A DNA stretch of 64,000 nucleotides, taken from Setoptus koraiensis (Eukaryota; Arthropoda). The DNA lies in NCBI GenBank assembly GCA_048013815.1, contig CM106585.1, forward strand, positions 22,630,001 to 22,694,000. Reading direction: 5' to 3'. The position numbers were made by a program, and so were the translations under genes. Below, in pieces: positions 46,746 to 58,793 of this stretch. Below the pieces are notes generated by a model, which saw only the letters and a list, made by a program, of their open reading frames with translations, did not search any database and was not told where the DNA came from. Every line of letters begins with the position of its first letter. Position 1 is the stretch's first letter.

Positions 46746-49700
46746 AGTGTAGTAGAACGAATCCACGCTGCCACTAATGATTTGTACCTGGCACAACTAG
46801 TCATCTAAGATGTTATCTTTGGCGCATTGGCGACATAGCGACACACCGACGACGCCAGTCGCTATTGTCGCTGTCGTTGTTGTTGTCGTTGTCGTTGTCG
46901 TTGGTTATCATTTTCGGGTCACAATCAGCTTTAGCCAGACATGACAATAACATGGACAAGCCATATAAATGTGCTGATATGGCTATGCCATAAACCAGCC
47001 AGCTTGTGATGATGGTCACAATCTGGCTACCACAAACTGTCACAACTAAAATAGATAAGATTTTGCGCCAACTTGAGTCACTATAGGCCCAAAAGTGTAT
47101 GTTATCATCACAACATAAACGTGTCAACCTTTTTGTTGTATGTACAGCTAACTGTAACTGTTCTGACAAGCGGTTTTATAGAAATACCAGCCAGCGTACA
47201 AGTGACATTTGTAGCTGAGCAATAATTTTGTATATCTCAGCTGTTTAACTGTATTATTATATCACTGTATTACGACAAAATTGGCGAGGATGAATTAGGA
47301 AGGATGTACAATCCAATGTGCGCGCGAGCTACAGCCTGTATAGTTAGTGGGCCAAAAGACTTTCATCTTTCATTGTTATCATCTCGTGACTGACTAACTC
47401 AAATTTTCGTTTTCAATTAATACTGTTGTAGCTGCTCGTTCGTTTAATACAAAATCAAACGAAATCCCTGATGAATGAACAATATTTCATGTATATACAT
47501 GAACATCAACCGCTAATCTACAAGCGACAACTGAAACATTTCATTATCAACTGTGTGTGTATTAGTCATTTTTATTTTTATCTATCAATTATATAACCAG
47601 CTAGCTTGGCCAAGCTCAGCTAAACCCTTTCGTAAAGTCGCTATTTGGCCCATTGTATGAATGTCAAAACATTACGTATGTTGCATTACGTATAGTGAGC
47701 TAGTTAGTTGTAGTCTTACACGAAATGTGGGCGAAAGTTAGTGATGCAGGCCAGTTAACTGGCAATTCAATCCTGTTAACACCAAGCCCAACTAACTCAC
47801 TAACTGACTCACTAACTGACTCGCTTGCTAACTATCTTGCTAACCAACTGGCTGACTTAGCGACTCAACTGGATTCACTTGATATGCAAAATTAACTAGT
47901 AGTGACACACACACATAGTAGTAGTGAGTATGGTGAGATAGTGAAAGAAATAAGAACAAGTCAAATGATAACTATTAACTATTTCCTGACTTTTGCTTAT
48001 ATTCAAAACTATTCAATGAATAGTATTCATGGTTTCCATGACAGCAGCAATCCAAAATAAATGCTGATACATTAGTCGATGTACGTGTATAAATTGTTAT
48101 ATTGTATGGCACATAGAGATGTTTACATTTACAGACACAGAGAGATAAGTTGTATTACAACGGTTGTAGGTTTGTTGTAATAATGTTAAGTGGAATAACA
48201 ACAACTATTATTATATTAGTTATTATTACTATTATACTATTATTATGTTAGTTGTGTTGTGTTTCCGATATTGAACATAAACTAAAGAGTTCACAATAAG
48301 ATCGTCATTAGTGGTGTATAGAATTTCTCGAATGGCTTGTTAAAAGTAAAATAAAATAAAATGAGTGAATTGCTGAATCTCGGAAAAACAAAGAGTAAAA
48401 GTGATTTTTTTAAGGCATTTTTTGCGAGCATCCCCCAGTGTTGCCTGCCAGATAAAACAATAATAGACTATTGTCAAGTATAGGATGTTTGTAGAGGATG
48501 ACAATTCCGTGGGCTTGTTTCATCGGACATTCAAATGAATGTTTAGAACTCAATTGATGGAAACACCCTTGCATTTGTGACCAAATAAACTAATCAGTGG
48601 AGTGGTTGATCAACACAGTTTGTAGAGCATGGCATAGAAGAAACAGATTATGCTGAACAACAATGGTGAATTCAATGATGAATTCAATAGACTCAATAGA
48701 GGATAATTCAAAAGTAGTGGCGATGAGAGAGAAGCCGTGTGAGAGGAGCCGTGGGCGTAATTGAACTAATTGAAGGCGCACAGAAGGAGATGATTTTGTT
48801 TGAATTACTTTTATGCACGATCTCGCAAATCAATACAACGCAAACTGATTGTTATCTATCATTATCTTTGTGTTGGATTCACAACAAATTTTGAGATATC
48901 TTTTATGTTGGCCACAGCAAATGTTGGAACTGTCTGTGAATAGTTTGTATGAAATGAGGCGGATTGGCACTGGCACAACAACAACAACAACAACAAGTGA
49001 ACAAGTGAAACAGAAACAAAGAGCAACCTCATTTTGTTTTAAATCCAATGCTCCACTACGCGTCGTAGTCTACGAGTGGTTGTTGTGATAGTTGTGATAA
49101 TGGCAATCAGATGAGCGAACGGTCAATTGAGCATCTCATTCGCGTGCATATATCAAATGATTGTTGTTGGTGTTGCCTAAAAAACTTGCTCAAATCACTA
49201 TAACGCCGATGATGATGCGCATGTGTTTCTCATCGTCAGGTAGATGACCACTTGTTGTTGTTTGCCTGTTTATACGTGCTGCTTGCTCGGCCACATGCCT
49301 TTATCTATATGAGCAGGGAATAGTTATTGTTAGTTGCAATGATAAAGATGATAGTGGTAAAGATGTAGTTGGTAGCATTGTGTTGCAGCGTTCAATAGGT
49401 GTTTGCAAGTGTCGAGTGAGACGTTTGTGTATCATAAACAGACAGGTGAAATGGCGGTGTAAAAATAGATAATGTCACTGTTGTCAGTTAGTCGGCGCTA
49501 ATCACGAGCACCGTTTACGACCGCACCACAACCACACCACAACCATAGACAACAAACTATATTTAAACCGTTTGAACATTCGTCTATCGTCTATTCGTCG
49601 ACGCTGGCTGCCATCTTGAATGATGATGAAAACAAAAGTTAGTGTCGGTTAGTTGTGGGCTTAAAATAGCTTGAAATTTAGCTGCAAATGGTGTGCTAGT

Positions 49701-49874
49701 GTGATTGTCATTGATTGCGCCGCTTGAACAAGTGATACATTATTGATTGATTGATTATTGAATTATTTCAACTTGATAATTTGCGCTTCGGTAAGAAGTG
49801 AGATATCAGATCAAATTATTCGTAAAGCCAATTTGTTAACAAAGATCTTTGTTGTGAGCACACCAACATTAATT

Positions 49875-50710
49875 ATGAGTAATAAGTGGCTTTTGTTGGT
49901 GGCAGTGTCATCAATTGTGATGAACATTGTCGTAACAGTGGCTCGATGTGACGAGTTAGAGATAGACGGCGATGGAAAATTCAACATGGAACTAACAGAG
50001 TTTAAGAGAATACGAGAGATGTGGCAAAAACTAACTGATGATGCAGACGACGTAGAGACACCAAGACCCATTAGTGGCGATAATAGTAGCCGGGTCAATG
50101 TTAACATGTATGAAAAGATTATTAGCGAACAAGAGAGAGTTAAAAGGGGAGATCCGGAAAAGAATCAAGCTAAAGCAGACAACGACAAATTGTTGCAAAT
50201 TGTTAGTAAAGTTGATTCGACCAGAAGAATAAGCCCAGAATTGTATCAATGGATTCAGAGGAGAGCCGAATCCATTGGGCACAAATACGAGTTATATGCC
50301 GATGATTTAAACGATCCAAACAGCAAGATGTCCATTGGTAGAGCAATGGTGACACACATACTATTGTTGAATACATTTGTTGATTTAGATAATCTGGTGA
50401 AGGAGAAATTCGACAGCAGTTTCAAGAGCGCCAAATGGATTCAAAAGAAATTGAATGCTCTCAGGGAACGTTACGATTTGTCATTGGCGTTCGTGAAAGC
50501 GTGGCTAGATGAACGCATCAGGCAAGTGGTGGCCATTGAACAAAAGCTCACTGAAACCAATTATGAATGGCTGGCCAACATGAGAGATATTAGACGTTTT
50601 ATGCACGAGCAGCGATTCTCCGATGAGCTGGCACAAAAGTGCGCCGATTTCCTCAAAGGCGAATGGCAAGGTTACGATCGTGCAACACGTTTGGACCTGT
50701 TCAAGGACGA
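49875..50710 (+). CDS. Unknown secreted protein, exon 1
   Basis: 278 codons plus two bases, from the signal peptide to LDLFKD. The donor GTAAGT is a perfect consensus and overlaps an in-frame TAA, so splicing decides whether the protein stops here. Confidence 0.75.
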
Positions 50711-51215
50711 GTAAGTATCCGCACCCTATTCACACTATTCACACTATTCACACTATTCACACTGCCATGCCCGCTCATCCATTCACCTGTGCATTCACCT
50801 GTGCATTCACGTGCGTGCTGCTAATTACACAACAATTACAATTGCTAATTACCGTTTGTTTTGTTGTTTGTGTTTGCCTGCATGCCCCCAACAATGATGC
50901 ACAACCTGTATGATGCATAATGCACTGTGTGTTGTATTCACGTATTCATTTTGCACGTGATACGTGTTTCTGCGCACCCCTGATACGCGATCACACCTGG
51001 TCATGTCTGGTAACTCTGGCTGCCCTCAAACTGCCCGCAACAACCTGCAACAACCTGCAACAACCTGCAACAACCTGCAACAACCCGCAACAACCCGCGA
51101 TAACAGCGTGTCCGTGAGTCTGAATGCCCGTGGCATGCTGTACAAGGCCTTCAATGGAGAACTGTCGTTCAGTTTACCGTTTGCCGTGCAGGACAGCATC
51201 TTACGCGGTTACTAA
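49875..51215 (+). CDS. Secreted protein of unknown family, two exons
   Basis: Exon 1 (49875-50710) and exon 2 (51107-51215) join in phase 2 at donor GACGA/GTAAGT and acceptor ATAACAG/C. The product is 314 residues. Residues 1-25 are a signal peptide (hydrophobic WLLLVAVSSIVMNIVVTV after MSNK, cleavage probably near ARC/DE). The rest is charged and largely helical, with repeated WIQ and W..N motifs (YQWIQRRAESIGHKYELYAD; AKWIQKKLNALRERYD). Exon 2 adds VSVSLNARGMLYKAFNGELS and ends ILRGY. If exon 1 is not spliced it ends in KDE and a stop. I do not recognise the family; a faint resemblance of one helical stretch to the LRP receptor-associated protein is not enough to name it. The ATG at 49758 adds 39 residues ahead of the signal peptide and is less likely. 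Confidence 0.7.
51034..51103. repeat. Minisatellite, 10-bp unit x7, at a splice acceptor
   Basis: Seven copies of CCTGCAACAA/CCCGCAACAA. It ends 3 bp before the proposed acceptor of exon 2 and occupies the place where a polypyrimidine tract would be expected. Confidence 0.9.
51107..51215 (+). CDS. Unknown secreted protein, exon 2
   Basis: 36 codons including the stop. It reads VSVSLNARGMLYKAFNGELS then FSLPFAVQDSILRGY. Phase fits exon 1, and the peptide is amphipathic and non-repetitive, unlike the frames around it. Confidence 0.55.
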
Positions 51216-51686
51216 TCGCACTGGCGCGATTTTCCCGCTTTCGCTTGATTGGTCGAATTGGTCGAATCGGCCGAACTGGCCGAACTGGCCTAATTGGCCG
51301 AACTGGCCTAATTGGCCCAATTGGCCCGTTGATGGCGCCATTCATCAATGCATCATCGAGCATCGTCCGGCACAGGCCAATGGTGGCCAATGCTGGTCGG
51401 CAGTGGTCGGCCTCAGCTAGCTGGCCAGTGGTAGTAGAACATTGTATAGTGTCAATGCGACAATATTAAATCAAAAAGTCGCACTAGTAGTAGCAGTTGT
51501 AGTAGTAGTAGTAGTAGTAGTAGTAGTTATGTAATAATAAACAAAGGACAATTATAACAACTAGTTGTTAGTGGACACTCCATGCCATCACAGCGGCTGT
51601 GTGTGTTGCAGTGCGAGTGTTGAATTAATGCGTCATGATGATTGTAAATAGTGCATATAGTGTGTTGCGTGGCTCACTGACCATCG
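51216..51686. other. Downstream of the secreted-protein gene
   Basis: It holds a 9-bp array of GAACTGGCC/TAATTGGCC units at about 51250-51333 and a GTA-triplet run near 51500-51527. No gene is seen. Confidence 0.7.
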
Positions 51687-52215
51687 TCACTGACCATCGG
51701 CGACCAGCGGCGACCATCGGCGACCATTTGCGAGCATCATTGAGCTGGCCACCTAACGTATGGCGCACCAACTATGACTGGTCATGGCTGGGTGTGTGTT
51801 GGCCGCAAACAGTGCAGCGTAAACTATTATTTTTTAATGCCTCAACATGAGTATTGGTGTTTGTCGTTGTTGCCAGTGACTGAGTTAGTGGCCAGTGGCC
51901 AGTGGCCAGTGGCCAGTAAAAAGCGACTTTTTCATACGCGAAAATAATCATCGGCTTGCAGTGATTTTGAGCCCGGGCAACGGAGTGAAGTGGCAGTGAA
52001 AACGTGCTGCTTCTCTGGCTTGTTCGCTCGCTTCTTTGGTCGCTTCTTTGGTCGCTTCTTTGCTCGTTGCTGCTTCTTATTCTTATTCTCACGATGCCCG
52101 GGCTCGCACTCAAACTCTGACTGATGATGATTCGCAGCATCAACTTTATACGCGTTGTCATGTCGTTGTTGTCCATTCTGCTCTCGTTGGCTCTGCCACT
52201 GCCGTTGTTGTTGTT
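51687..52215. repeat. Source copy of the 509-bp duplicated segment
   Basis: It matches 40683-41191 in the same orientation. Here the sequence continues on both sides without flanking direct repeats, so this is the likelier original. Internal short tandem units are one copy longer than in the other copy. It passes into a TTGCTG/TTGCCG repeat (to about 52365). Confidence 0.85.
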
Positions 52216-55200
52216 GCTGTTGCTGTAGTTGCCGTTGTTGTTGGCTCTGCCAGCACTGTTGTTGTTGCCGTTGCCATTGCCGTTGTTGCTGTTGCTGTAG
52301 TTGCTGTTGTTGCCGTTGTTGCCGCTGTTGCCGTTGTTGTTGCTGTCGGTGGTGTTGTTGTTGAAGGGAGAATAAGCGCCAAAGCCAAAGCGAAAGCGTT
52401 GCAGGTGCCCAAGTAGCAAACTAAGCAACGAAGCAACAGATACATGCGGCTACGTACAGCCTATACAATCTATAGTGGATAGATGAATACGCTCAATGTC
52501 TTGTGACTACTCTAATCCACTCAAATGCGCCACATGTGCTGCCATTATATTACTATTATTATACTTGTAATATATTGAGCGGCGGCAATTACTATCAACT
52601 GTATATCCCCCTACAATAGTGGTGCGTCTCTTTTTCTTCTTGCCACAGCTAGTTGAGACAGAATCAGCTAGGGGCGCTCCACAGTACCCTAATAGTATTT
52701 TGATAATACCACAATGAACGCATATTGAAAGCACAATTGACGAGTGACAGTGAGGTCAAACTGACAGTAGTTGTATAAGTAACTTGCAGCAAATAGCACC
52801 TACAAATGCTGTCGAGAGAGCCGCTCTGGCGGACCTTGAGCGAACTAAATTCAAAGATTAATTGTAGGCACACCATCACACTGACAATGGATGGACACAA
52901 GCAGAAGAAGAAGAAGAAGACGAAGATAAAGAAGTAATCAAATGAAAGATGAAAGAAGCAAAGAATAAATAAATAATTTGCTGCCCGGGCTCGATAGTTA
53001 AATAATAATAATGATAATAATAATAGTTTGCTTGCTCTAATACAACAACTAATACTATTGCTACCATTACTACTATTGCTATTACTATTACTGTTGAGTG
53101 TTTAATGTTTAAACTTATAAGTTTACACTAACTAACTGACGCGCGCTACTCATCATGCAATGGTCAGCCACGGAATAAAACACGTTTTGGCCTTATTTGT
53201 ATTTATACTATCAACAGCCTATAGTGATATTGTCTCTATGGCAACCAGTCCACGGCCATGTAGCCATGTTATATGTATACATGTTACATGTGCACATGTT
53301 ATATGTGTATATGTTATAGGTGGATATGTTATATGAATTGACGATTTAAACTTGATTTAATTCGAGCAAATTCAATCGCTTGTCTCATCACCTGGCTGCA
53401 CGTCCACACAATGCAACGAGTTGGCCGATGATCAATTTGGCAGCATATGATGGTGGCACCACTTAGTACTACTGCTAATTTAGTAGTTAATGACACATAA
53501 TAACAGCGTCATCAATTAGTTTTAGTCGTAAGTTAGGTCATGTTGATGGTGACGTCACGTCGTAAAGTATCATTGTTTTCATTGGACCGATATCATGGAG
53601 TATTATCGAGCATCGTTAAGCTTGTAAGCAAACACTTTTTGACACGAGCAATCTCAATCACATATCACACAATACACAATTGATAAAAATATCTATAGGA
53701 TAATTGTATCCTTCATGTTACTCGCCATATTCCTTACTTTTATCGTTATACATGCGGACAATGTCCAATGTGCGAGTATAAGAATGAACATACATCTATC
53801 TCATCATTGAACTAATCATTGAACAATCAATTGGCCAGCAAGATAACATGAGATTTGTTGTGATAACCAGTGGTAACCATGGTAATTGAGCCCTCAATCA
53901 ATATCAGCACTATTACTTAATGATACTACGCAGCTCGACTATCATATTTCAACTACTCTTTCGTTATATACTGGCATTATAGCTGGCACAATACGCTCAT
54001 GTGTGTAATGTAATAATTATATATGTATGTATATCAATAGCTGCTAGTTTGACATGTGATTAGAACTTCTAATTTAGAAGTGCAAGTAAATGGTTTTGTC
54101 ACTGTAAACCATGTAGACATGTCCATCTACTGTCATTGTACATATACGCTTAATTTCAGCAATAACTTATCTTGTTATATAGCCGGTATACACTAAATTT
54201 ATATAGTTAACTAACTATAGCTACACATTAATGTATGAACTAACAAAACCAATGGCCAATGATAATAGCCAATGACAACAACAACAAGAAAAAAGAATAA
54301 TAAATAATAAAAAACAAACAAACATATACATGCACAATTAACCTGCTACCATCTTCTTTATCACACAACCAACCATTTGCAAAATGATTGATATCTAATC
54401 ACAAGCTCATATTGAACACACTATATTTTTATATTTTATATTCAATCACTGTACTGGTATTATACTGATAACTGGTAAATATAGTAGAGTAACAAAAAGT
54501 CAACTTACTATTAATCATATAAGTTTGTGTGTAAGCTTTATTGTGTGACAATCAAACTATTGATTGAAATCTCATTATCTATTTGATGATAACTCCCACA
54601 TTGTACCGGTACAATACGTATACAAAGATACCACCACGTACAATATCAATTCAACTTAAATCACTCTAATCAATGAATAACATCTGCTAAAATTATATGT
54701 AGATCATTGATCTATACATACATTTGATTGACATGAATTTGTTATGATGAAATATCATTATTATTTCATACTATTACTCTGGTTTAATTTCGTTTCGTTT
54801 CGTTTCGTTTCATTTTGTTTCGTTTCGTTTCAATTTAGCATTGATAGCTGAGCCTCATTCTCTCGGTTATTTCTCTTTGTTTGCTCAATTGCCATTAATG
54901 ACAATTGAGCATGTCGACACAATATTAACTTGAATAAAAACTTTGCCACGGCAATTCACATGACTAATTAGTCATCAACGAACAATGATCTATATAACTA
55001 TATCTATAAGTCGACCAACTGTTGATTTGATCAAGTCTATTATTGTTGCATCAACGCTATGATGAGATGATCAATATGCAAACGTATAATTGATTAGTAA
55101 CAATTAATTTTGCTGTGGATTGTCTAAAACAACTATTGCAAACAAGTGATTGCACTTTTGAACAAATCCGCTCGCTCGCTAAGCGAGCTCTTTATTGGTT

Positions 55201-56570
55201 GTTGGCAGCAAATGTGAAAGTTTATTTGATTGTCACGTAGATTTGGCCATCTTTTTCGCCTAAAACAACAAGTGCATACACTTACAAGTAAATGTGTGTT
55301 TTACTCAAGTGATACACAATATCATGCAATATCAATCAACAATGGATTGGTATTTGGTAAGTGTATTGTTAAAAGTCAAATTGATTATCCAAACAGATAG
55401 CATGGACATTAGTAAGTTGCATCACGTACGTATCTGAGTATTGTTTTATCTTGAACATAATGGTAACCCTATGGTGATGGTATTAATTTGATTGAGAAAA
55501 TCAATTTCCATCATTCACTTTTAGTTCTGGCTACCTCTATCGTGCGTTCAATTATCAACTCAATGATGCTGATGATTATCTGTCCAATAGTTTATTCAAG
55601 TTGCCTCTATATCAATTGTGGCTGGCAATATCATATTGAGTTGTCGACAAATTATTATTCGCATTGATACGAGGAATCTGTTTGATTGATTGATTGATTG
55701 ATTAAGGGAGAGAGAGAGAGAGAGAGTGAGTAGTAGTAGTAGCAGTATGTAATCTCCTCTTTGAAGTATCTATATAGACTGTAACCTTACTAGGAAATAG
55801 ATTCACACATATAAATATAACAAGTTGCTAGATTGATTTTAATCAATTATATTATGTGAGTACGTGTATGTGTGTTCATCGAGTTTACTATCGGTTGCTA
55901 TGATACTCATTCAAAATAATCAAAATGTTTTTACACACTTCACTATTATTATTATTATTTTTATCAAGTGGCATGATTATTATATAATTCTATCATGTAA
56001 TGTAAAGAGAGTGTGATATATCTATCTATTTTTTGTAATGTAAATCTCTAGTTTGGCATTTGTAATGATGCTTGATTCCATTACGATGATTCATGAAGGT
56101 GATACAAACTTCATATGAACAACAAAACCAAATCTGGTGCTCACGTATTAGTGACAAGACAACGATGACATATTGATATAGATAATCTTTTTATCCTTTT
56201 ACTATCATTTGATTGTCGTTTTATACTCAATCACATGCCATTATAATGGCTATTATATTTGATTGGATTCTGTCTGTAGAATTTGATACAGTTTCAGCTC
56301 CTATTGGAGTTGCCATGGATACCGGTGGTGGCGCCATCTAGAAAAGCAAATCTAATAGCTGTTTAGATTTCTTTGAGGCTCGCCAAGACTATATTCTTGG
56401 TATCATTTTTATCCTTTCTCGTTTGTTTGTTGGTTCAAGACAATTAAAACAGGCAACCAATGACGATCAACTAAAGAAGATGTTATAATTGTCAACTGAT
56501 TTTTATAAGTTAAGTGAGCTTTCCTGGAATAAATTGACCATATACACTCATACACAATATATGGGGTACA
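52216..56570. other. AT-rich intergenic region
   Basis: No coding region is seen. It contains the TTGCCG repeat to 52365, a run of TTTCG pentamers at 54787-54834, GATT repeats at 55683-55704 and a GA run at 55706-55729. Near the BBS4 start, GGCGCCATCTAG at 56330-56341 partially matches the CTCF core. Confidence 0.7.
54787..54834. repeat. (TTTCG)n microsatellite
   Basis: About nine TTTCG pentamers with one altered unit. Confidence 0.9.
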
Positions 56571-58442
56571 ATGACACATAAAAGATTAAAGAATTTCAAA
56601 GTGGACCAATTTCAGCGTTATCATGTCAATAGATGGAATTGGTTTGCGCACAAAATGTTCACCCACAACCAGTATGATGATGTAACACAATTGAAAGATT
56701 ATGCAAGTAACAGCAAAAGCGAACATTTGATTTATTTAAATTGTCTCATTTTGTTGCGTGAATGTCAATCACGACAAACCTTGTATCAGACAATAAATAC
56801 CATATTGACGCAGTTGAATTATCACAAGAACGAGGATTATCTCAAACTATTATGCCAGTGTCTCTATTACATGGGTCAGCATGATTCGGTAAGTCTACTA
56901 TTGAATGAACATTTCATTGTGAGTGGCGAGGCCAGCACTGGACACACCGGAACAATAAACGGATTTGAGGCCGTCAAGTTACCAGCAACAATGTCAAACG
57001 ATTTGACAACCTCAGATAGTAAACAAACTCAATTGGATCTATGGTGCATTCTGGCCAAAAGTTTGTACTATCAACATCAACATCGGAGTGCCTCAGCAAT
57101 ATGGAAACGAATCACACAACTGGAATATCAGTTTATTGTTAGAAATCAATCAAACAAGTATCTATATTTAACGTTAATTGATGCCGCCAACGATTGTCTC
57201 AGACGACAAGATTTCAAAACAACTCTGTACCTGATAAGACGAGCTCGTGATTTGTATCCAGACAATATGGAGCTAAATTCAACACTGGCATTGTTACTGA
57301 GTCAACAAGATTATCAATCATGTTCGAAACATGTAAAAGGTATTGATCGTTTGCATATTATTCAACATGTTGAGTCGCGCTTAAGAGTTCTTCATAATAA
57401 TGGCAGTAGTTGTGGTAGTCAATCATTGATTTATGGTAACACAAACGACACAACAATAAACTCATTACAAGTGTCACTAATTAGAGGCCATATAGTTACA
57501 CAAGCAAGCACGAATTATTACAATAACAGTGGACACGATGAGGAACAACAGGCACAAATGAAACAAATTATTCAAAAGATAATTTCCTTCTATAGACGAT
57601 CGGCTGGTAAGGCATGTTGGCAATCAGCCTCATTCTGGAATAATCTGGGCATTATGTTCATGTCGCTGGGCAAATATGTGGCCACAATTAGTTGCCTACA
57701 GAAAGCTTTTTCCCTTAAATCTTATGACTGGCGTATCAATCTCAATTTGGCTCTTGTTTATTATCAATTAGGACTTGCAGCGCGTTGCTTGCTCCATCTG
57801 CGCCTAGCTCACAAATTTAATTCGTTGAAGAAAAATCAATTGAACCACAATCATCCGATGTTTGTTGAGGCCAACTTTAGTTGTAAAACTAACGAACCTT
57901 TACTAGCATCAATGTTGGCGTTAAGCTACGATCAACTTGGTGCGCAGCATTTGGCTCGTCATTACCATATAACGGCAACTACTTGCTTTGGGGATCCTAG
58001 TGGGGAACCATCACCGCGTTCTATAATAAATTATTGCATCTTTTTAAGTACAAGGCTAGCAACAAACTACCAAGATCAATCAAGTAAAACATCGGACGTG
58101 AAACAATTAATTTATCAATTGTTGTTACAATTTGAAAGAGGTTGGCTAAAGCGCAGTAACAATAGTTTGGAATATGGACAGCAAGTATTACGTCAAGCAA
58201 CATTGATAACTCAACAAAAATGTCTGTACGATAATAATTCTGGCAAGTCATTGATAGCAACAAGCGACGAACACAATAATGACAACAATAATAATGATAA
58301 TAATGAAAAAATTAAAAAACAAATCACGACAAATGACAATTTTCATACCTTTGCCTGGTTGCGCCAAAAATCTTGCGACGACAATTTTGATTCGCCGCCG
58401 TCGACAACAAATAAGTCGCATGTAACGACCACGCCCGTTTAG
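56571..58442 (+). CDS. BBS4: BBS4-like TPR protein (BBSome subunit)
   Basis: BBS4 is a TPR subunit of the BBSome, which moves membrane proteins in and out of cilia and has pericentriolar roles. The 623-residue frame is one exon. The N-terminus (HVNRWNWFAHKMFTHNQYDD) matches the BBS4 entry helix with its NW..H pattern. The best block is at about residues 354-418: FWNNLGIMFMSLGKYVATIS, CLQKAFSLKSYDWRINLNLA and LVYYQLGLAARCLLHLRLAH, equivalent to the WNN(I/L)G...YVAAISCL.....DW...NLGLV region of BBS4. Helical repeats continue to about 560; the tail is Asn-rich and disordered. It is about 100 residues longer than human BBS4, with low-complexity inserts near 125 and 295. Divergence is high, so another TPR family is possible, but the block match is specific. 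Confidence 0.75.
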   Translation: MTHKRLKNFKVDQFQRYHVNRWNWFAHKMFTHNQYDDVTQLKDYASNSKSEHLIYLNCLILLRECQSRQTLYQTINTILTQLNYHKNEDYLKLLCQCLYYMGQHDSVSLLLNEHFIVSGEASTGHTGTINGFEAVKLPATMSNDLTTSDSKQTQLDLWCILAKSLYYQHQHRSASAIWKRITQLEYQFIVRNQSNKYLYLTLIDAANDCLRRQDFKTTLYLIRRARDLYPDNMELNSTLALLLSQQDYQSCSKHVKGIDRLHIIQHVESRLRVLHNNGSSCGSQSLIYGNTNDTTINSLQVSLIRGHIVTQASTNYYNNSGHDEEQQAQMKQIIQKIISFYRRSAGKACWQSASFWNNLGIMFMSLGKYVATISCLQKAFSLKSYDWRINLNLALVYYQLGLAARCLLHLRLAHKFNSLKKNQLNHNHPMFVEANFSCKTNEPLLASMLALSYDQLGAQHLARHYHITATTCFGDPSGEPSPRSIINYCIFLSTRLATNYQDQSSKTSDVKQLIYQLLLQFERGWLKRSNNSLEYGQQVLRQATLITQQKCLYDNNSGKSLIATSDEHNNDNNNNDNNEKIKKQITTNDNFHTFAWLRQKSCDDNFDSPPSTTNKSHVTTTPV

Positions 58443-58793
58443 AAGAAGTGCGATTATGTAACATGTGATATACTTCTAGTACATTATAACTAATAACTAC
58501 TAGCAACTTATAACTTGTACCAATAGTTGCTAGCATTGGTACATATCAGCGAGGACATATGGCACAAAAAGAATCGCGAATGCAACAAAGAGGGATCTAC
58601 TACTAGTCTGCTACTATTATTAACACCATTACAATAGCTATATTACTCTAGCAAAATTATTATATCAACTTAAAACTACTATAGGCGATAACTATATAAC
58701 TGTTGCTATATATTGGTCAGCATAGCATATTCGTGAACGCCGGAATATATTGAAAGCGGAATATATTGAGAGCAAAAAATAAAAACAAAAAGA
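58443..58793. other. Spacer between BBS4-like gene and glycogenin
   Basis: 351 bp. It contains a 16-bp direct repeat CGGAATATATTGAAAG/CGGAATATATTGAGAG at 58741-58772 and AATAAA at 58778, only 16 bp before the glycogenin ATG. The glycogenin promoter must lie here or in the BBS4-like gene. Confidence 0.6.

Larger units (their letters stand above)
43262..49874. other. Intergenic, no convincing gene
   Basis: 6.6 kb. It holds capicua 5' sequence (43.26-44 kb), a CAACAG microsatellite at 45721-45800, a GAGA run at 46306-46320, a near-perfect 40-bp palindrome at 46706-46745, and scattered open frames of 60-146 codons without family features. A 40-codon frame at 48361-48483 with a good start context is noted but unsupported. 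Confidence 0.55.

Noticed and set aside
46813-47169. 118-codon minus-strand frame with two hydrophobic stretches
   Set aside because: It could suggest a receptor fragment, but it ends in an Asp/Asn repeat, has no family motif and no supporting exons.
51772-52428. 218-codon Asn/Gly-rich open frame (-)
   Set aside because: The N-terminal half is a TTGCCG/TTGCTG repeat. The other half lies in the duplicated segment, where a 7-bp repeat difference shifts the frame between copies, so it is not under coding constraint.
52507-52734. Trypsin-like string TTIVGGYTV in a 75-codon minus-strand frame
   Set aside because: Only the IVGGY start resembles a serine protease; no His, Asp or Ser active-site block follows in any frame nearby. 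Probably chance.
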